From Cylindrotheca closterium (lineage: Eukaryota; Bacillariophyta; Bacillariophyceae; Bacillariales; Bacillariaceae), in the NCBI GenBank assembly GCA_933822405.4, contig CAKOGP040000890.1, forward strand, positions 392,924 to 456,923: a stretch of 64,000 nucleotides of DNA, given 5' to 3'. Positions 32,301-44,621 of this stretch are shown piece after piece. The first letter of the stretch is position 1. Each line of letters opens with the position of its first letter. The position numbers and the translations under genes are program-made. Under the pieces are notes generated by a model. That model was not told where the DNA came from, searched no databases, and saw only the letters and a program-made list of their open reading frames with translations.

Positions 32301-35300
32301 ATTCTGACAGACTATATCCAACTGATTTGAAGCATAAGCATCGTCCCAGAAGAAGCCATTTTCCATGCTTCCCAAGAAGGTAATCCGATCCAGCACATCA
32401 CGAGTCTCTGCATCGCCATATGAGTTCTTCAGCAGACCCTTGACACCATGCATGAAGTTGCGCAACTTGTCTCTAACTTGGTCTCGCATTGCGTCGACGA
32501 TTGGCTCCTGTTTGGTAGTTTTGCTCTTGAATTCTGGCTTTGACTCTGTTTCAAGACTGCCAAGAGAAGTTGCGCTAACAGCACGTCGCATGCCTCTATT
32601 CTTGTTTTCCGTTGGCTTGGACACTTCAGCGCGTTTGGACGATAGTCTCGGCTTCGTTGCTGGCTTTCTATTCTTGATTCCCTTCGCAAGAATTGTTATG
32701 GCAGCAACGAAATTCTTAATAACACCTCGTACAGAATCAAGTTTCATCTTCGTAGTCAAATTAGAATCTTCTGCCCATCCTTGAATCATGACCCCAACCG
32801 TATCGATATCATCGCCGTGGATGGGTCCAAGGACCTGTCTCAGCAGAAAGGCACCTAGCTCCCAGACTTCCGAAACTGCAGTTTGCATGGTCACATGACT
32901 GGAGATCGGTTGAAAGTAGGTTTCATCAGTAAACATGCCAGTCTTAGGATCGGAGTATTCCTCTGCAGGTCGCTCTAGTTCTGACAGAACATCCTCGATA
33001 GCACCGGCAGTCTGGAAAACAGGCAAATAGATCGCTTGACTAAAACCGTCGAACTGGCTGAACTTCAGATTATCACTCTCTGTATTCGATATGATGTCCT
33101 CTTCTCTGAAGTGATCAATGATTTCGTTCCAGGCTGCACTGAACATTACCCACTTCTGAATTCTCACGTCAAGAAGTCTATTGACATAACTCTGCAATCG
33201 ATGAGATGAACCACCCAGCAAAGAAGCAGTCTCTGCCAAGCTACCTCCAGAAGTTGAACCAACGAAACTAGCTGTGGACCCTCTGCGGCTTCCAGCGTCT
33301 GGTGACAGCATTTTCTTGCAAAAATGCTCTGGGGCACGCCCAAAGTTCTTTCTGATATCGTCCATTGATCGCACATCACCCAGGTTATCAGAGAATCCAA
33401 TAGATGTTCCAGCAAATGCTTGCCAAGCTGCATACCAAATACTCATGTCAATGAGGTAGACTATGAATTGCGGTGTCCAGCGCATTGTCAACAGAAGCAT
33501 CATCTTGGCAAAACTTTGGTTGGGATAGTTCACATAGTCATCGGTCAGCTCAATCGATGGTAGAACCATTGAATATACTTCAAAGATGTAAGAGAAGAAT
33601 AGCTTCCAGGCCATCAGTGTAATCCAAAAGAAAAGATAGACCACGGTGTGTCCGAAAGATTCGTGAACTTCCTTTCCCACGTACAACCGGCTGATTGGGT
33701 ACAGGATGTTCAGAAAAGCCTGCACGTAGTCATTTTGACTGGTGTAAATCTTGGTTGTCAAGGCTGGATATACTTGCATGAGCGTTTCAAGAATGTACGG
33801 AGTCATGACCAGCAATGAAAGCCAAATATACTGCCACCACCAAAATGTCGAATCCGCCTCAACTCCAAGGAACTTTCCATGCTCTGGCGAGAATGCCCAC
33901 ATGATGTAGAGCGATTGGTAGACAAGCGTTAAGAACCTCGCTAGCAAAACCAATAAAGAGCCACAAACCTCAGTACCGCTCATTTGGATACCTGGGTAGC
34001 TGCCCCAAACCTCCAAAAGGGCCCAGAAAAGGTGTAACACATTGAAAATCCAAAAGACACCACTTGCAATTTGCAAGGAATACACCCAGCCCCAAACCAA
34101 TTCGTTGGAAAATGCAACCACTGCCAGGAGATAAAATGTCACAATATGCCACTCAAAAATACGACTCAATGCAAGAAGTCCTCGCAACCAAGACCTCTTT
34201 TCGAGAAATGTTTTTGGAGCATCCGCAAGTCCTTCCGAGATTGGGGGCATAGTTTGCCCTGGGAGTTGTCCAAATCCACTTAGCAGTTCGATATCTTGCT
34301 GCTCCGTCTGATCAACATTTGAGTAGTGGTAGTTCAGACACTTTCGAGACCAGAAGAATTCATTGATGTCATCATAGTTTCTCCTTTCGGCATGATCCTT
34401 CGGCGATTTCATGCTCTGTAGAAAATAACTCGTTTTGGTCAGTTTGATCCTCAAACCAAAATGTGATCATCCAAGAAAATTGACTTACCTTGCTAACGAT
34501 AGCATAGATTGGTTCCACAACATTGTCAAGGAAGTGGCCGGCATACAGGCTTCGTGTTTGAGTGTAGCCCTCACTTTTAATGTACTCAGCCATCATCTTG
34601 TGGTACAGAAACCAAGTGCACTCAGGCATATGTCTGAGATTGCAACCTTCTCCCCAAATGCAGAAATACAAGACTAAGTCAACCACCCGACTAGCAACCG
34701 CAGGAGGTGCTGAGATGGATGAATTCATTTTGGAAAACTGTGGTGGGACACCCATTGCACGGCACCATTTGACGTAGTTGGAGAATACCTTCGCATGAAG
34801 AGCATGGATTGGGCTTGGAGGTTGTACAGAGGGAGGAAGAATATGGCTGCTCATGTATCTTCGATTGTTACTGATCAGGATAAGCAAGTGCTCAGCTTGG
34901 TTGCGAACCGCGGAATCCTGGAAGCCGAAGAAATTGCCAATGTCTTCACATGCAGAATAAACCATGTTCGCATACTCTGCGAGCCGTGGTGGAAGATCTG
35001 CCGGATCAAACATGTTGAAAGCCTCAAGATTAGCTGATGTATCCTTGACAGCGTAGGGAGGCTGTGTCGTTCCCTTTGAAGCCTTTGGTTCACTAGAAGA
35101 CGCTTGACTTCGCGCGTGCTGGAGTGCCTCGACTGGATTCAGTCGCTGCAAGCCTCCATCAGTGTATATCATTGCTGCTGCCACAAGTACTGAAGCTGCA
35201 GTCCAAGCCAAACTGAATACGGTTCCAGATGTCAAATTGAACGAATAGAGGTTCTCAATCTCATTTGGATAGAGCGGGTAACCTCTAGCTACATCCATAA

Positions 35301-35958
35301 TGTAAAAGATCGCAGGCTTCATTGCAACTGATGCTGCAATACCACCTGTTTCAATGATTGTTGCCCAGGTGACCATATAGGTAGGGTTTCTAAAAAAAAG
35401 TGCGTTGAGAGAACCAACAGCATACGACGCATCACAAGAGAAAGGGGGCAACCCAAACCTACCGACTAGAAACCACTGCCCCAACCAACGCAGCCGCACC
35501 GCAAATGATAGGACAATACAAAGTGCTGGCCATTCCAAGGTAACATCCGACTAAAAGCCCGGTAGAAGCTCCGAAACATAGTCCAGGACAAAAAGCTGGA
35601 AGTAAAACTCCAAGAGCCATTCCAACCATAGAAGAATACAGGGCGAGAACCCACAATGCAACATTTGCAAGATCAAGACCAACGGGTGTAAACAAGGGCT
35701 CCAAGAAAGTAAATGTAAGAAACCCTGCAAGGGCTGCCGACAACAATCCAGAAAAGAACCTTGGGTTGCTGAGAGGTTCAATGGCAGTGTGAGCGATAAA
35801 TTCAATTTTCCTCCGATGAAGAAGTTACCAATGACTTACGTAGAAGACTCTCTGGAGTACCAAACTATTGAGGCTGCTAACACCAACCGAATCGCAGGAT
35901 ACGCAAATTCCGAAATGGTGTCGACGAGGTCGACGGACCCTTTCTCGGCGGTTCCCAT
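29358..35958 (-). CDS. 1,3-beta-glucan synthase (GT48; FKS/callose synthase type)
   Basis: Exons 35958-35840, 35768-35463, 35389-34489 and 34415-29358, all GT-AG and in phase, give 2127 aa. It uses UDP-glucose to make 1,3-beta-glucan; in diatoms this family is linked to vacuolar chrysolaminarin and to callose at the cell wall. Exons 2-3 encode an N-terminal membrane domain. The FKS1_dom1 block (LYFCIWGEGCNLRHMPECTW) is at about residue 375, a second membrane bundle at about 520-720, and a large cytosolic GT48 region from about 1190. That region includes HYGHPDLFDKLFFITRGGIS, RGGSVGFKEYLQVGKGRDVG and RATGRGFVTQH near 1705. A C-terminal bundle of several helices and a disordered Ser/Thr/Pro tail follow. 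A 29-nt intron 1 alternative was rejected in favour of 71 nt. It diverges from the HAD phosphatase. Confidence 0.95.
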
Positions 35959-36386
35959 TGCAGATTGCGTGTGTTTTCGAAACCTGTTCCGACAAGAAGA
36001 AAAATTGGCCTACGCAGTCCAATATGAGATCTCCTCTCTTTCTCTTCCACAGTTCACGCTCTCTTGATTATTGGACTAGAGCGTTTTATTAGCGATGATA
36101 ATGGACAGTACAGTTGGATCCAGAACCAATCTTCCAAATCATGACGAATGTCTATTTTCGACTCTTTCGACTTCAAAACACGCACTAGAAGTGCGTACGA
36201 CAACTTGGAGCTTCCGGGTGTATGATATACGGCGACGAAGACCAATCATTGACTCTGGAATCTCAAGATACGTCAGATTTGGTAGACCAATCACATGCAA
36301 TGAACAAACATCTGCTCACCCTTTTCGACGTCATCTCATTTCTTTCGTGCCAACACTTTTCTGAAACGATCGACATCATTATTCTG
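35959..36386. other. Divergent region glucan synthase / plastid phosphatase
   Basis: It holds both 5' flanks. Frames extending the phosphatase upstream from 36387 to 36222 lack a leader peptide and are treated as 5' leader. No other feature is seen. Confidence 0.5.
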
Positions 36387-37229
36387 ATGGCCATGACAAG
36401 AAAGCTTCTTTCAGTGGCTTTCTACAGCACCCTTTGCGCACTTAACCTCCCGGAGTCAAGTGCATTTATACCAGCGGATTCCCGTCAAATGTCATCTCCC
36501 CTACACATGACAACAAACAGCAATGAATTTGACTTAAATAATGTCAAGGCTATCCTTTTCGATATCGACGGAACCCTTGCAGACTCCTGGAAGCTTGGTT
36601 TTGACGCGACTCAAGTCGTTTTGGAGAGCAATGGTGTCGGAAAAATAACAGAAGAGGAATATCACCAAGGCTGCATATATGCAACTCCAGAAAGACTAGC
36701 ACGGCATGCAGGTTTGAGCCCGTCAGACCCTACCTTCGACGAGGTTGGCGAGAAACTTGGGAAGGAGTTCGATGATCACTATGTTGGTCTTGTTAGTACG
36801 GATACAGCTGGGTTCTATGATGGCATTGGCGATTGCTTGGATTCCATACCTTCCACCATCAAGTTTGGAGCTCTCACAAACGCCTGTGTTGGATATGCGT
36901 ATGCTGTTTTGAAGTGCAATTCAAACGAGAAAAACAACATCTATGATAGATTTGAGTCAATCAAGGGAGCTGATAATGTCCCTATGCCAAAACCAGCACC
37001 AGATGGCTTACTTGCTATCTGTGCCGAACTCTCTGTGAAACCAGAAGAGTGCGTTTATGTTGGGGACAGCCCAACCGACGGAAAAGCAGCCGAATGCGCC
37101 GGGATGCCTTCAATTGGTGTTCTTTGGGGAAGTCATGATGAAGAAAGCTTGAAGAAGGCTCCCTTTAAGCGATTGTGCAAGAATATTGATGAATTGAGAG
37201 GTCTTTTGGGAGTAGTACCAGTACTCTAG
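36387..37229 (+). CDS. Plastid HAD-superfamily phosphatase (phosphoglycolate phosphatase-like)
   Basis: 280 aa. The start at 36387 produces a signal peptide (LLSVAFYSTLCALNL) ending ESSAFIP, a Phe-type plastid junction. HAD motif I is FDIDGTLADSW (nucleophile and acid/base Asp), motif II is LTNA, motif III the Lys in MPKPAPDG, and motif IV GDSPTDGKAA. The helical cap between motifs I and II is of the C1 type found in Gph-like enzymes. Plastid location and similarity suggest removal of 2-phosphoglycolate made by Rubisco oxygenation, but other sugar-phosphate substrates cannot be excluded. An in-frame ATG two codons downstream is equally possible. Single exon. Confidence 0.82.
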   Translation: MAMTRKLLSVAFYSTLCALNLPESSAFIPADSRQMSSPLHMTTNSNEFDLNNVKAILFDIDGTLADSWKLGFDATQVVLESNGVGKITEEEYHQGCIYATPERLARHAGLSPSDPTFDEVGEKLGKEFDDHYVGLVSTDTAGFYDGIGDCLDSIPSTIKFGALTNACVGYAYAVLKCNSNEKNNIYDRFESIKGADNVPMPKPAPDGLLAICAELSVKPEECVYVGDSPTDGKAAECAGMPSIGVLWGSHDEESLKKAPFKRLCKNIDELRGLLGVVPVL

Positions 37230-37550
37230 ATATACCTGGATTGTAGCTACAGTACAGTTCCTCATACTCATTTTTGGATGAATTCCATTTTCATGACTAC
37301 TATAGTAGGCGAGTACGATCTCTTCGTTCCTTCGATTTGGCTATCAAGAGCCAGCAGACGACTTAAAGACTACGATACCATACTGGTACACCATGCGATA
37401 CGATACAGCAGATACGATACGATACGATACTACCGGTAGGTATAAATACTGTGTTATTTTAAATGTCCCCAAATATATGATATTTCCCTCTCCCCCAAGA
37501 CGGGATGCCAGTTTTTGCAACACAAACCACAGAAAACATCATTGTCTCTC
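37230..37550. other. Intergenic region with GATAC repeats
   Basis: Between the phosphatase stop and the MFS start. It contains the pentamer repeat listed separately and an AT-rich stretch before the carrier gene. Confidence 0.55.
37397..37431 (+). repeat. GATAC pentanucleotide tandem repeat
   Basis: Two copies, a four-base break, then four perfect copies (37411-37430). More scattered GATAC/ATACC words occur just upstream. It lies in the presumed promoter region of the MFS gene. It is a likely length-variable microsatellite. Confidence 0.85.
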
Positions 37551-39224
37551 ATGATCAGGAATACAAACACAGCGAACTCACATCAATATCGATCCGTAGA
37601 AGAGGCATGTGAATCGTCTCGTTCGACAGGGGAGTTTTCCTCTACGCAAAGCTTGGATTCTGCGATCCCAATGGAACGATTTCCCGAACCGCCGAATTTC
37701 ATGGAGAGTCGACAGCAAAGGCGAGCAGTGATTCTGTTCTCAATCACCTCGATGCTTCTATTTGCGGACCAAAATCTAATGTCACCAAATTTGACTGCAA
37801 TTGCGGAAGATTTCGGCTTCAATGAAGAGGAACGGGACAGAAAGCTTGGGGGTGACATCAGTCTTGCATTCTTTCTTCTCGGTGCTCCTGCTTCATTTGT
37901 GATTGGATATTTGGCCGATACTGCCGACCGATCTTTAATTTTTGCCTGGACTGTGCTTATTGGTGAAGGCGCCTGCTTCCTGACTTACTGGACGACGACA
38001 TATCAATCTCTGTACATATGCAGAGCTATCACTGGATTTTCGGTCGGAGGTGCTCTGCCCCTTATATATTCCATCCTTGGAGACTTGTTCGCAGCTGAAG
38101 ATCGCCATCGAGTCAGTGCGATAGTCAGTTTTGGATGTGGTGCTGGAATTTCTGTAGGACAAGCTATTGCTGGATACATTGGGCCTACTTTTGGTTGGAG
38201 GCTGCCATTTCTGTTAGTGAGCATCCCTGCAGTCCTCCTGGGGTTTGCTGTCCTTTGGTTTGTTGAAGATCCCCCGAGGGGACAAATGGAACAAGCAGTT
38301 CTGAAAAAAAACCTGGAAGATGGCATTGCACTTGTATCAGTGCCTTCAGAGTCGAATGTTGCGCTTCGTGAAGATTCGGACGAAAAGGCAACCGTTTCTG
38401 GGAGGGGTGGTCCAACAACAACTGATATGACACCGGATACTTTCTTGGACGATGAAATAGCACAAGCTAGTCGCACTTGGGTGTACTATTTTCGAACCCT
38501 CCAAACTCTGTTGTCGACTCCAACAATGGGTAAGCATTACGCAGTAGATGGCAGCACGGTCTTACAGTCTCTTGAACTATTCGTCCTCAACGTAGTGTTC
38601 CTTGTCTCCTCAGTACTGGCTCTCATTCAAGGCGCAACTGGTTGTGTACCTTGGGGAATTTTAAATGTCTATCTCACCGACTATTTATCGGAAGATAGGG
38701 GATTTTCGGTGGAAGTTGCTACTACCGTTCTCATGTGTTTTGGGGTTGGGAATACCTTAGGCTTGGTGCTTGGCGGGTCATATGGAAGTCACCTCTACAA
38801 GATCGACAACAGATATCCCGCACTACTAGCAGGATCTATGGCGGTCCTGGGTTGTATTCCATTTTGGCTCTTGATAAATAACGTGGATTCGTCAACACCT
38901 TTTTGGTTGGTGGTTCTGATTGCGGGATTGGCAGGATTTGGAACAGGCCCCACGGGGGCAATTGTGAAGGCAACTGTGACAAACATATCCCTCCCAAGGA
39001 CACGAGGTCAGGCCTTTGCGCTCTTCACTTTAACAGATGACTTCGGGAAAGGGCTCGGACCCTACTTTGTATCGGTTCTAATTGTCAGAATGGGAGGCCG
39101 ACTGGCAGCCTTCAACGTCGGGTTGATGGGGTGGATAGTTTGCGGAATATTCAATTTGGCAATGTACTTTACAGTAGCCAAAGACGAGGCGTGGATACAA
39201 GCCGAGGTTGCTGCTGGAGTGTAA
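37551..39224 (+). CDS. MFS transporter, Spinster-like
   Basis: 557 aa from the ATG at 37551 (the open frame extends further only with a TTG). A ~70-residue Ser/Glu-rich cytosolic N-terminus is followed by about twelve membrane segments in two halves, split by a hydrophilic loop (residues about 240-320). MFS signature features are GYLADTADRS between TM2 and TM3 and the RAITGFSVGGALPL run in TM4. TM1 has LLFADQNLMSPNLTAIAEDF, which matches the Spinster (SPNS) family opening. Animal and plant Spinsters export sphingolipid or lysolipid compounds from endosomes; the algal substrate is unknown. No plastid leader. Confidence 0.82.
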   Translation: MIRNTNTANSHQYRSVEEACESSRSTGEFSSTQSLDSAIPMERFPEPPNFMESRQQRRAVILFSITSMLLFADQNLMSPNLTAIAEDFGFNEEERDRKLGGDISLAFFLLGAPASFVIGYLADTADRSLIFAWTVLIGEGACFLTYWTTTYQSLYICRAITGFSVGGALPLIYSILGDLFAAEDRHRVSAIVSFGCGAGISVGQAIAGYIGPTFGWRLPFLLVSIPAVLLGFAVLWFVEDPPRGQMEQAVLKKNLEDGIALVSVPSESNVALREDSDEKATVSGRGGPTTTDMTPDTFLDDEIAQASRTWVYYFRTLQTLLSTPTMGKHYAVDGSTVLQSLELFVLNVVFLVSSVLALIQGATGCVPWGILNVYLTDYLSEDRGFSVEVATTVLMCFGVGNTLGLVLGGSYGSHLYKIDNRYPALLAGSMAVLGCIPFWLLINNVDSSTPFWLVVLIAGLAGFGTGPTGAIVKATVTNISLPRTRGQAFALFTLTDDFGKGLGPYFVSVLIVRMGGRLAAFNVGLMGWIVCGIFNLAMYFTVAKDEAWIQAEVAAGV

Positions 39225-39379
39225 ACAACAGTACTCGGCCTATTATGTTTCTTCTAGAATTTTTTCTGCACTCGTGACTCAACATATTGACGCAAGATTC
39301 AACGTAGATCCCAAGTGCAATGGACATATTTGCCAAGGGCAACTGATTATGTCACAGTGTTGACATTTTTACGCTTACC

Positions 39380-40649
39380 ATGTCTTCAACAACAACACAG
39401 CGAAGAAAAGGTGGTGCTCCAAAGAGTGTGGAGAACTTCAAAATCGCCGTTCCGTTGGATGATCCACCAATTAAAGCAGAGGTTATGCGTCGGAAGTTTG
39501 GTACGGGTGCCTTCGACCAGCATTGGCTGAACACCGATTGCTGCGGTTTATTTTGCGCATTTTTCACGTATGGCCTTCACGTTTATGGAGTTTATGCTGT
39601 TTGCTTAATTCTTATCCCTCCATGGATGAGCACATTGGATGAAGATGGTGTCCGATCCTTGACTCTGATGGGTCATCTCCATAGACTCTGCTTCACTCTG
39701 ATTGCTGCGTTGGCAGTGTACTCGCATTTCAAGGCGATGACCACAGACCCTGGTACAGTACCGCCAGACGCAATGCCACTTTCAGAGGATCCCAGCAAGG
39801 ATGATCAAAATGGGAGCGAGATGGATGCACTAAATCAACCGAAACGAGGGAAAAGATTGTGCAGAAGGTGCAGTTCCTTCAAACCAAAACGAGCGCATCA
39901 CTGCAGCGTCTGCCGGAGATGCATCGTGAAGATGGACCGTAAGAATTCATCTCTATTGCTTCTAACTCGCATGATGACCGTTGCTCACAGTATTCTTAAC
40001 TTTTACCGGTACCAGATCACTGCCCATGGGTCAACAATTGCGTTGGTATTGGCAACCACAAATATTTTCTGTTGTTTGTCTTCTACACGTGCCTCTCGTG
40101 TATCTATTCCTTCAGCTTAGTGATCATCCGATTCTACACTTGCATGGGTCACCATGGCCATGCCCGTTCTCATCACCTCACTTGTTTGGATCGACCAACA
40201 CAATTGATGAATATATTAGGATTACTCGTTGAAGCAATTCTCTTTGGACTCTTTACGAGCTGCATGATGTGTGATCAAGCAGGAGTAGTCACCACAAACA
40301 TGACTCATATCGATAGGTTGAAAGGTGACGCTGCGGCGAATGCAGTATCTGGTATCGTTGAAGTGTTTGGGTTAAAGAATAAGCGCGAGACTTCCGAAGG
40401 TACTAAGTTTCGACTTGATTGGTTGTCTCCCTTTGGACAAGTTTGTTTCCCAGGTCCTCTACAGTGAGTAAAGAAGTGTCATTTTGTTTTTGCACGCATC
40501 TGTTTGTACCACCTCTCACTAAAGTGTCTGTAAGTGAGGAAATTCTAGGCTATCGCACGCCATGCAGGAGTGTCGGAGGTCATCCTACTGCAGAGTCTGA
40601 GATGGTATCGACTGGGACAATGGTTCGCAGTGTACAAGAGATGGTCTAG
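39380..40649 (+). CDS. DHHC-type protein S-acyltransferase (palmitoyltransferase)
   Basis: Exons 39380-39938, 40016-40463 and 40568-40649 give 362 aa. It transfers palmitate to protein cysteines at endomembranes. Two helices (about residues 50-80 and 95-115) precede the Cys-rich domain: LCRRCSSFKPKRAHHCSVCRRC before intron 1 and, after the splice, DHHCPWVNNCVG with the catalytic Cys. The usual TTxE-like step and two more helices follow. An unusual loop after TM3 is His-rich (CMGHHGHARSHH). The third exon is the least certain: the chosen acceptor at 40567 gives a Ser/Thr-rich end (VGGHPTAESEM...). Without intron 2 the protein would stop at 40467. Confidence 0.85.
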
Positions 40650-40750
40650 TAATATTTCTTCAATCCAAACACGTTGTAACCTTAATTTTGAAACCAACTA
40701 TTGCCGCTCTCAAAGCCTGATTGTCTAACATTTATTGCTATGACACAACA

Positions 40751-43700
40751 TTACATTCCGTGGGATCGTACCAATCGGAGCAAGTTCTGAACTTCCTTCT
40801 TGTCCAAAACAAGCATGCCTTCCGGAGCTTTTCCACCACCCATCAAATTCAACCCTCCTGAGCCCTGGTACTTCTCCAAAATGTTGCCAACCTTCTCTAG
40901 GCTCAAGTACGGATACTTTTTCTTTCGGTGACTTGAGTTTTCTGGTTGCAAAAGGATTGGAAGATCTTTGTCGAGCATGGCATCAGTGATAGATTTCAAT
41001 TCGTCGAAACAATCCACAAGCTGGGGAACACCAGTGCTCTCTGCAAACATGCGAAACTCCTGGACGTCGCGGGAAAGGTTCTTCAATCCGAATCCGTCAA
41101 TTCTTGATATTGGCGGAAGCCCTCCATCCATTGCTAGGCTGCCCTCAACAGGACGCTCAGATAGAATTTTCACGAGACGCTCCGAAACATGACCACAGCA
41201 CGAGAAGTGCAGACCTGCTCGCGAGCCTTCATCCATTGGTCCAAGTGCATCGAATAGGCTCTTCATATAACCAATCAAACCCTCACAATACGGGTTTGGT
41301 ACATTTCGCACGCTCTTGGCGACCCAGTTGAATCCATCCAGTGCATAGTTGAGATGAGCGTCAATTTTGCTTCTGCAAATCTCGTAGATTGTGCTGTACA
41401 TTCCTCCCACTTGGTTGTCACACTGTTTATCTGCGTTCTTCAGTGTGATCTCTGCGTACTGAAACGTTTCTGCAAGTTGATCTGATCGAATCATTCCGAC
41501 GTGACAAAGTCCTCGCATCAATGTACCAAAGAGTCGTGGGAGACTCGATTGCAAAGCTGTGATATTGGCCATAACCTGGACCGCCTTTTCCACAGTCACC
41601 TCTTCTCCCTTATTGCTTGCATCCTTCATTCCCACCGCAGCTACATTGACAAAGTATTCAGCACAGTCAAGAACATAGCATGCTGCTCGGCTACCTTTCT
41701 TTTGCAAAAACGTCTGACCCAACTCTTCTTGGCTCAGTGCAAATGCCGCACAAGCGATGGCTCTGGCATGTATGGACCTGAGAACAAGGGGGACGGAGTT
41801 GGAAAATGAGTGTTTTTCACCTCCCGAAGATCCCGCGCCACGTGCTTTACCATCCTTGCTTTGCTGCTTTAGATCGCACAATCCAAATGGCAGCCCCATC
41901 TCTTCTGGCGTTGGAACGTTTCTATCGCTACTGGTTGGAGACTTGGAAGTTGCCGGAATTGGTTCCTTGTTGTCTTCCGTGACGAGTGCTATCGTAGCCT
42001 TTAATTGCTCGTCTTGTGCAACCTTCAACGCAGTCATTAAGATATCAACGTCCATAGCAAGCAATTCTTTGTCAAACCTTCTGGTTGTAGAACTAGGGTG
42101 AGTAATCTTGAGAGCTGATCGGAAAGCTGCCATGAGACAAGACGCCCGCACCAACTCCGGCAAGTTCGCACCGACAGCACGGGTTCGGAGGCAGTTTCCA
42201 AGTTCTGTAACCAGAGATCGTTCATAGCGTTCCGAAGATTCTCGAAAGCGAGTGGCAACGGCTGCTTTGGCAGCGCCGGGGTCAACACCCTTTGTTTTCT
42301 CCTCTTCGTCTTCATCGACAAAGTGTCCCAGCTCGAGTGCAGCTTCCACAGCACTGAATCCAACAACACTGGCACACAGATGTGGCAAACTTTTTGCAAA
42401 AAAGATTCTGTCAGTACCGACACTAACATCATCTCCAGTGAGGGATGACAGAGAACTTCGAGATTCGTTCTTGCCGTCCTTCGTATCACCAGAGGAACCA
42501 ATTTGGACATCACCGAACCTGTTCTGTTCGTAATATTGAACAAACTCTTCAGCTCTGCCCAGTAGTTTGAAAGCAATTTCTGCTCGTCGAACAGGGTGTA
42601 CAGACTCTGCTAGTGCCATAAATTTGTTATCATCGTCAGTTCTACAACGAATAGTGAGAAAAAAGCTTAGAACGGTTTGCTTCAACAGACGGAGCAACAT
42701 AGTTCAATCCGAGTATTACATACCTGGTTGGACTGTTTTCAAACAGAACTTCTGGAGTCAACAGAGCTGCCCAGTTGCTTCTTTCGTCATTGGTAGTTTT
42801 CTTGGCTGTCGAGGTAGTAGTCAATCCCTGATTGGTTCTTGCCGTTTTGGCACGGAACCCCAGCGATGATCGACCATGTCGGCTGCCCCCCATTCCGTGT
42901 CTCGATCCGCCGTGTGCACTTCCGGACATTCCCTTGTTGCTTTCAGCGATGGCAGCATAATCACTAGGATCCACTAAGAGGGTGACACTTTCGTCCCAAC
43001 ATCTGTACCATCCAAAAGCAGACGCAAAGGCTTCAGCCCTTCGCTCCATTCCTGGTGATCTGGACTCCAATCGTTCTGCCTCCTTGGTTGCATCGCGTTC
43101 AAACCAATATCCCAAACGAACAGCTCTGACCACGCGGCCATTTTGAGTTAATCGCGCAATCAAGTTGTCCGAGACCTTTGCTCTCCAAATATAAGATGGT
43201 GGAACGTGCCCTCCAAGTCCCAAATTACCTGGCCCTACAGCCATGGAATTGGCGCACCTTCGAAGAACAGCACGCCCAGCCTTGGCACCATCTCCACCAC
43301 TACGCAATGCCAAGAACCATCTGTTGAGACCACGACGAGCTCCCATAAGAACTTCGTTTTCAATTTTTGGCAACAAGAGACTGGCTCGTCTTCCAAATGG
43401 TGTTTCTTCCAGACTCATAATACTCTTTGTTTCCGCGTCCTTACGTTCTTCCTTGGTCTTCTTCCTCATCGCTGCCTCTTGGAGAATCTGTGCCGCATCC
43501 TCCATTTGAGGTCCGGCAAAGAGGGACGACATGGGGGACGTGAGCGCATTTCGTGCTTCGTCCACCGCTTCTAGGGCTCCTCGAGGTCTACCCAAAGCTG
43601 CTTGTTTACGAGCTCGCTCCACATGCATGGCAACTTTCTGACAAGCACCCACCATAGTGTAAAGTGCCTTGGCACGTGCATGGGATCCAGTTGCGTCTTC

Positions 43701-44189
43701 CCACAATACTGCACCATCTCGCATTGGTCCTGCGGTCTTGTTTTCCAATTCTGATTGTGCCTGTGTCAATTTGTTGGCAAGATCCGCAGAAGGTCCGCCC
43801 AATGCCACAACTTTTCCAACAGATGCCAAAAATACATCTGAATGGTCATGACAGACCTGACCAATTCTTCCACTATTTTCTTTCGCTTCTTGGACCAACT
43901 CACTGTGCAAGTCTCGATCCAATCCTCTCTCCAAAGCTGCTGCAACAGTACTCGCCACAATCCAATCTTGCGATTCCTTGGTTGGTTGAGCTTCCGTTCC
44001 GCCAAACTTGCGGTCCGGCCTGGCCTGAACATCGGCCACCAAACGTCGAACAGCTTCTTCTCGTCGGCGGCGGGCTCTAGCAGTTTCTTTGCCAACAGTG
44101 TTGGGTGGTGTTTTGGCAATGCTGGCACGAGCTGAATTCTCCGGTTTGGACGGAGTTTCCATCTTGGTTTCTCCCATGTTGTCGGCCAT
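40751..44189 (-). CDS. Exocyst complex subunit Sec15-like
   Basis: Exons 44189-42724 and 42641-40751 (82-nt intron) give 1118 aa. It is an all-helical protein without membrane segments. The N-terminal part follows the Sec15 pattern: an H/C-containing segment (RIGQVCHDHSDVFLASVGKV), helices with ALxxLE-like repeats (ARKQAALGRPRGALEAVDEA) and a block ending KIENEVLMGARRGLNRWFLA. The C-terminal half has VRRAEIAFKLLGRAEEFVQY and a final domain with ESTGVPQLVDCFDELKS. It is 300 residues longer than animal Sec15, mostly through Ser/Gly-rich inserts (about residues 425-490, 545-570). Exocyst tethers secretory vesicles to the plasma membrane. The assignment is by remote pattern; another CATCHR-fold tether is the main alternative. 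Confidence 0.65.
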
Positions 44190-44621
44190 CTTGTACTAGT
44201 CCAAGTGCGTAAATGAAATGAGATCCAAACTGTCAAATCAAGCTAGGATATGCTTCAGACGTGGCTGCCAGCGTATACAAAGCTTTGGAAGAATGCTTTG
44301 ATTGCCTCCTAAGGAATTCTCGCCGGTTTTCTTTCCGTATCAGTTTAAAGGCTCGTGGTGTTGGTGACGAACCGTTAATGAGTCCAAAAGACTGATTCTG
44401 TTGGATGCAATCAATCAGATGGATGATCGACCATCGAGGATATCCTTTTGGCTTACAGGTGCTTGCAGCTCACAACGGATGACCGAAGCCAAAGCCAAAA
44501 GCAAAAACAACCCGGAGGAGGAGAAGTCAACGTAGTCGACTTTTTTTTAAAAAATGCTCATTTTATATGTTGTACTGAACTATATTTACTGTTTGATTAT
44601 TCATTTGTCACCGTGTTGTCC
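44190..44621. other. Divergent region Sec15-like / DUF3067 gene
   Basis: Promoters of both flanking genes. The frame of the downstream gene is open back to 44448, but its leader peptide only appears from 44622 on, so the earlier part is taken as 5' leader. Confidence 0.5.

Noticed and set aside
35811..35839. A 29-nt intron 1 in the glucan synthase that would keep extra conserved-looking residues
   Set aside because: It is far below the size of any other intron here; the 71-nt intron 35769-35839 keeps phase and has a better acceptor.
43664..44080. 138-codon plus-strand ORF antisense to the Sec15-like gene
   Set aside because: Shadow frame; Trp/Cys/His-rich composition typical of antisense readings.
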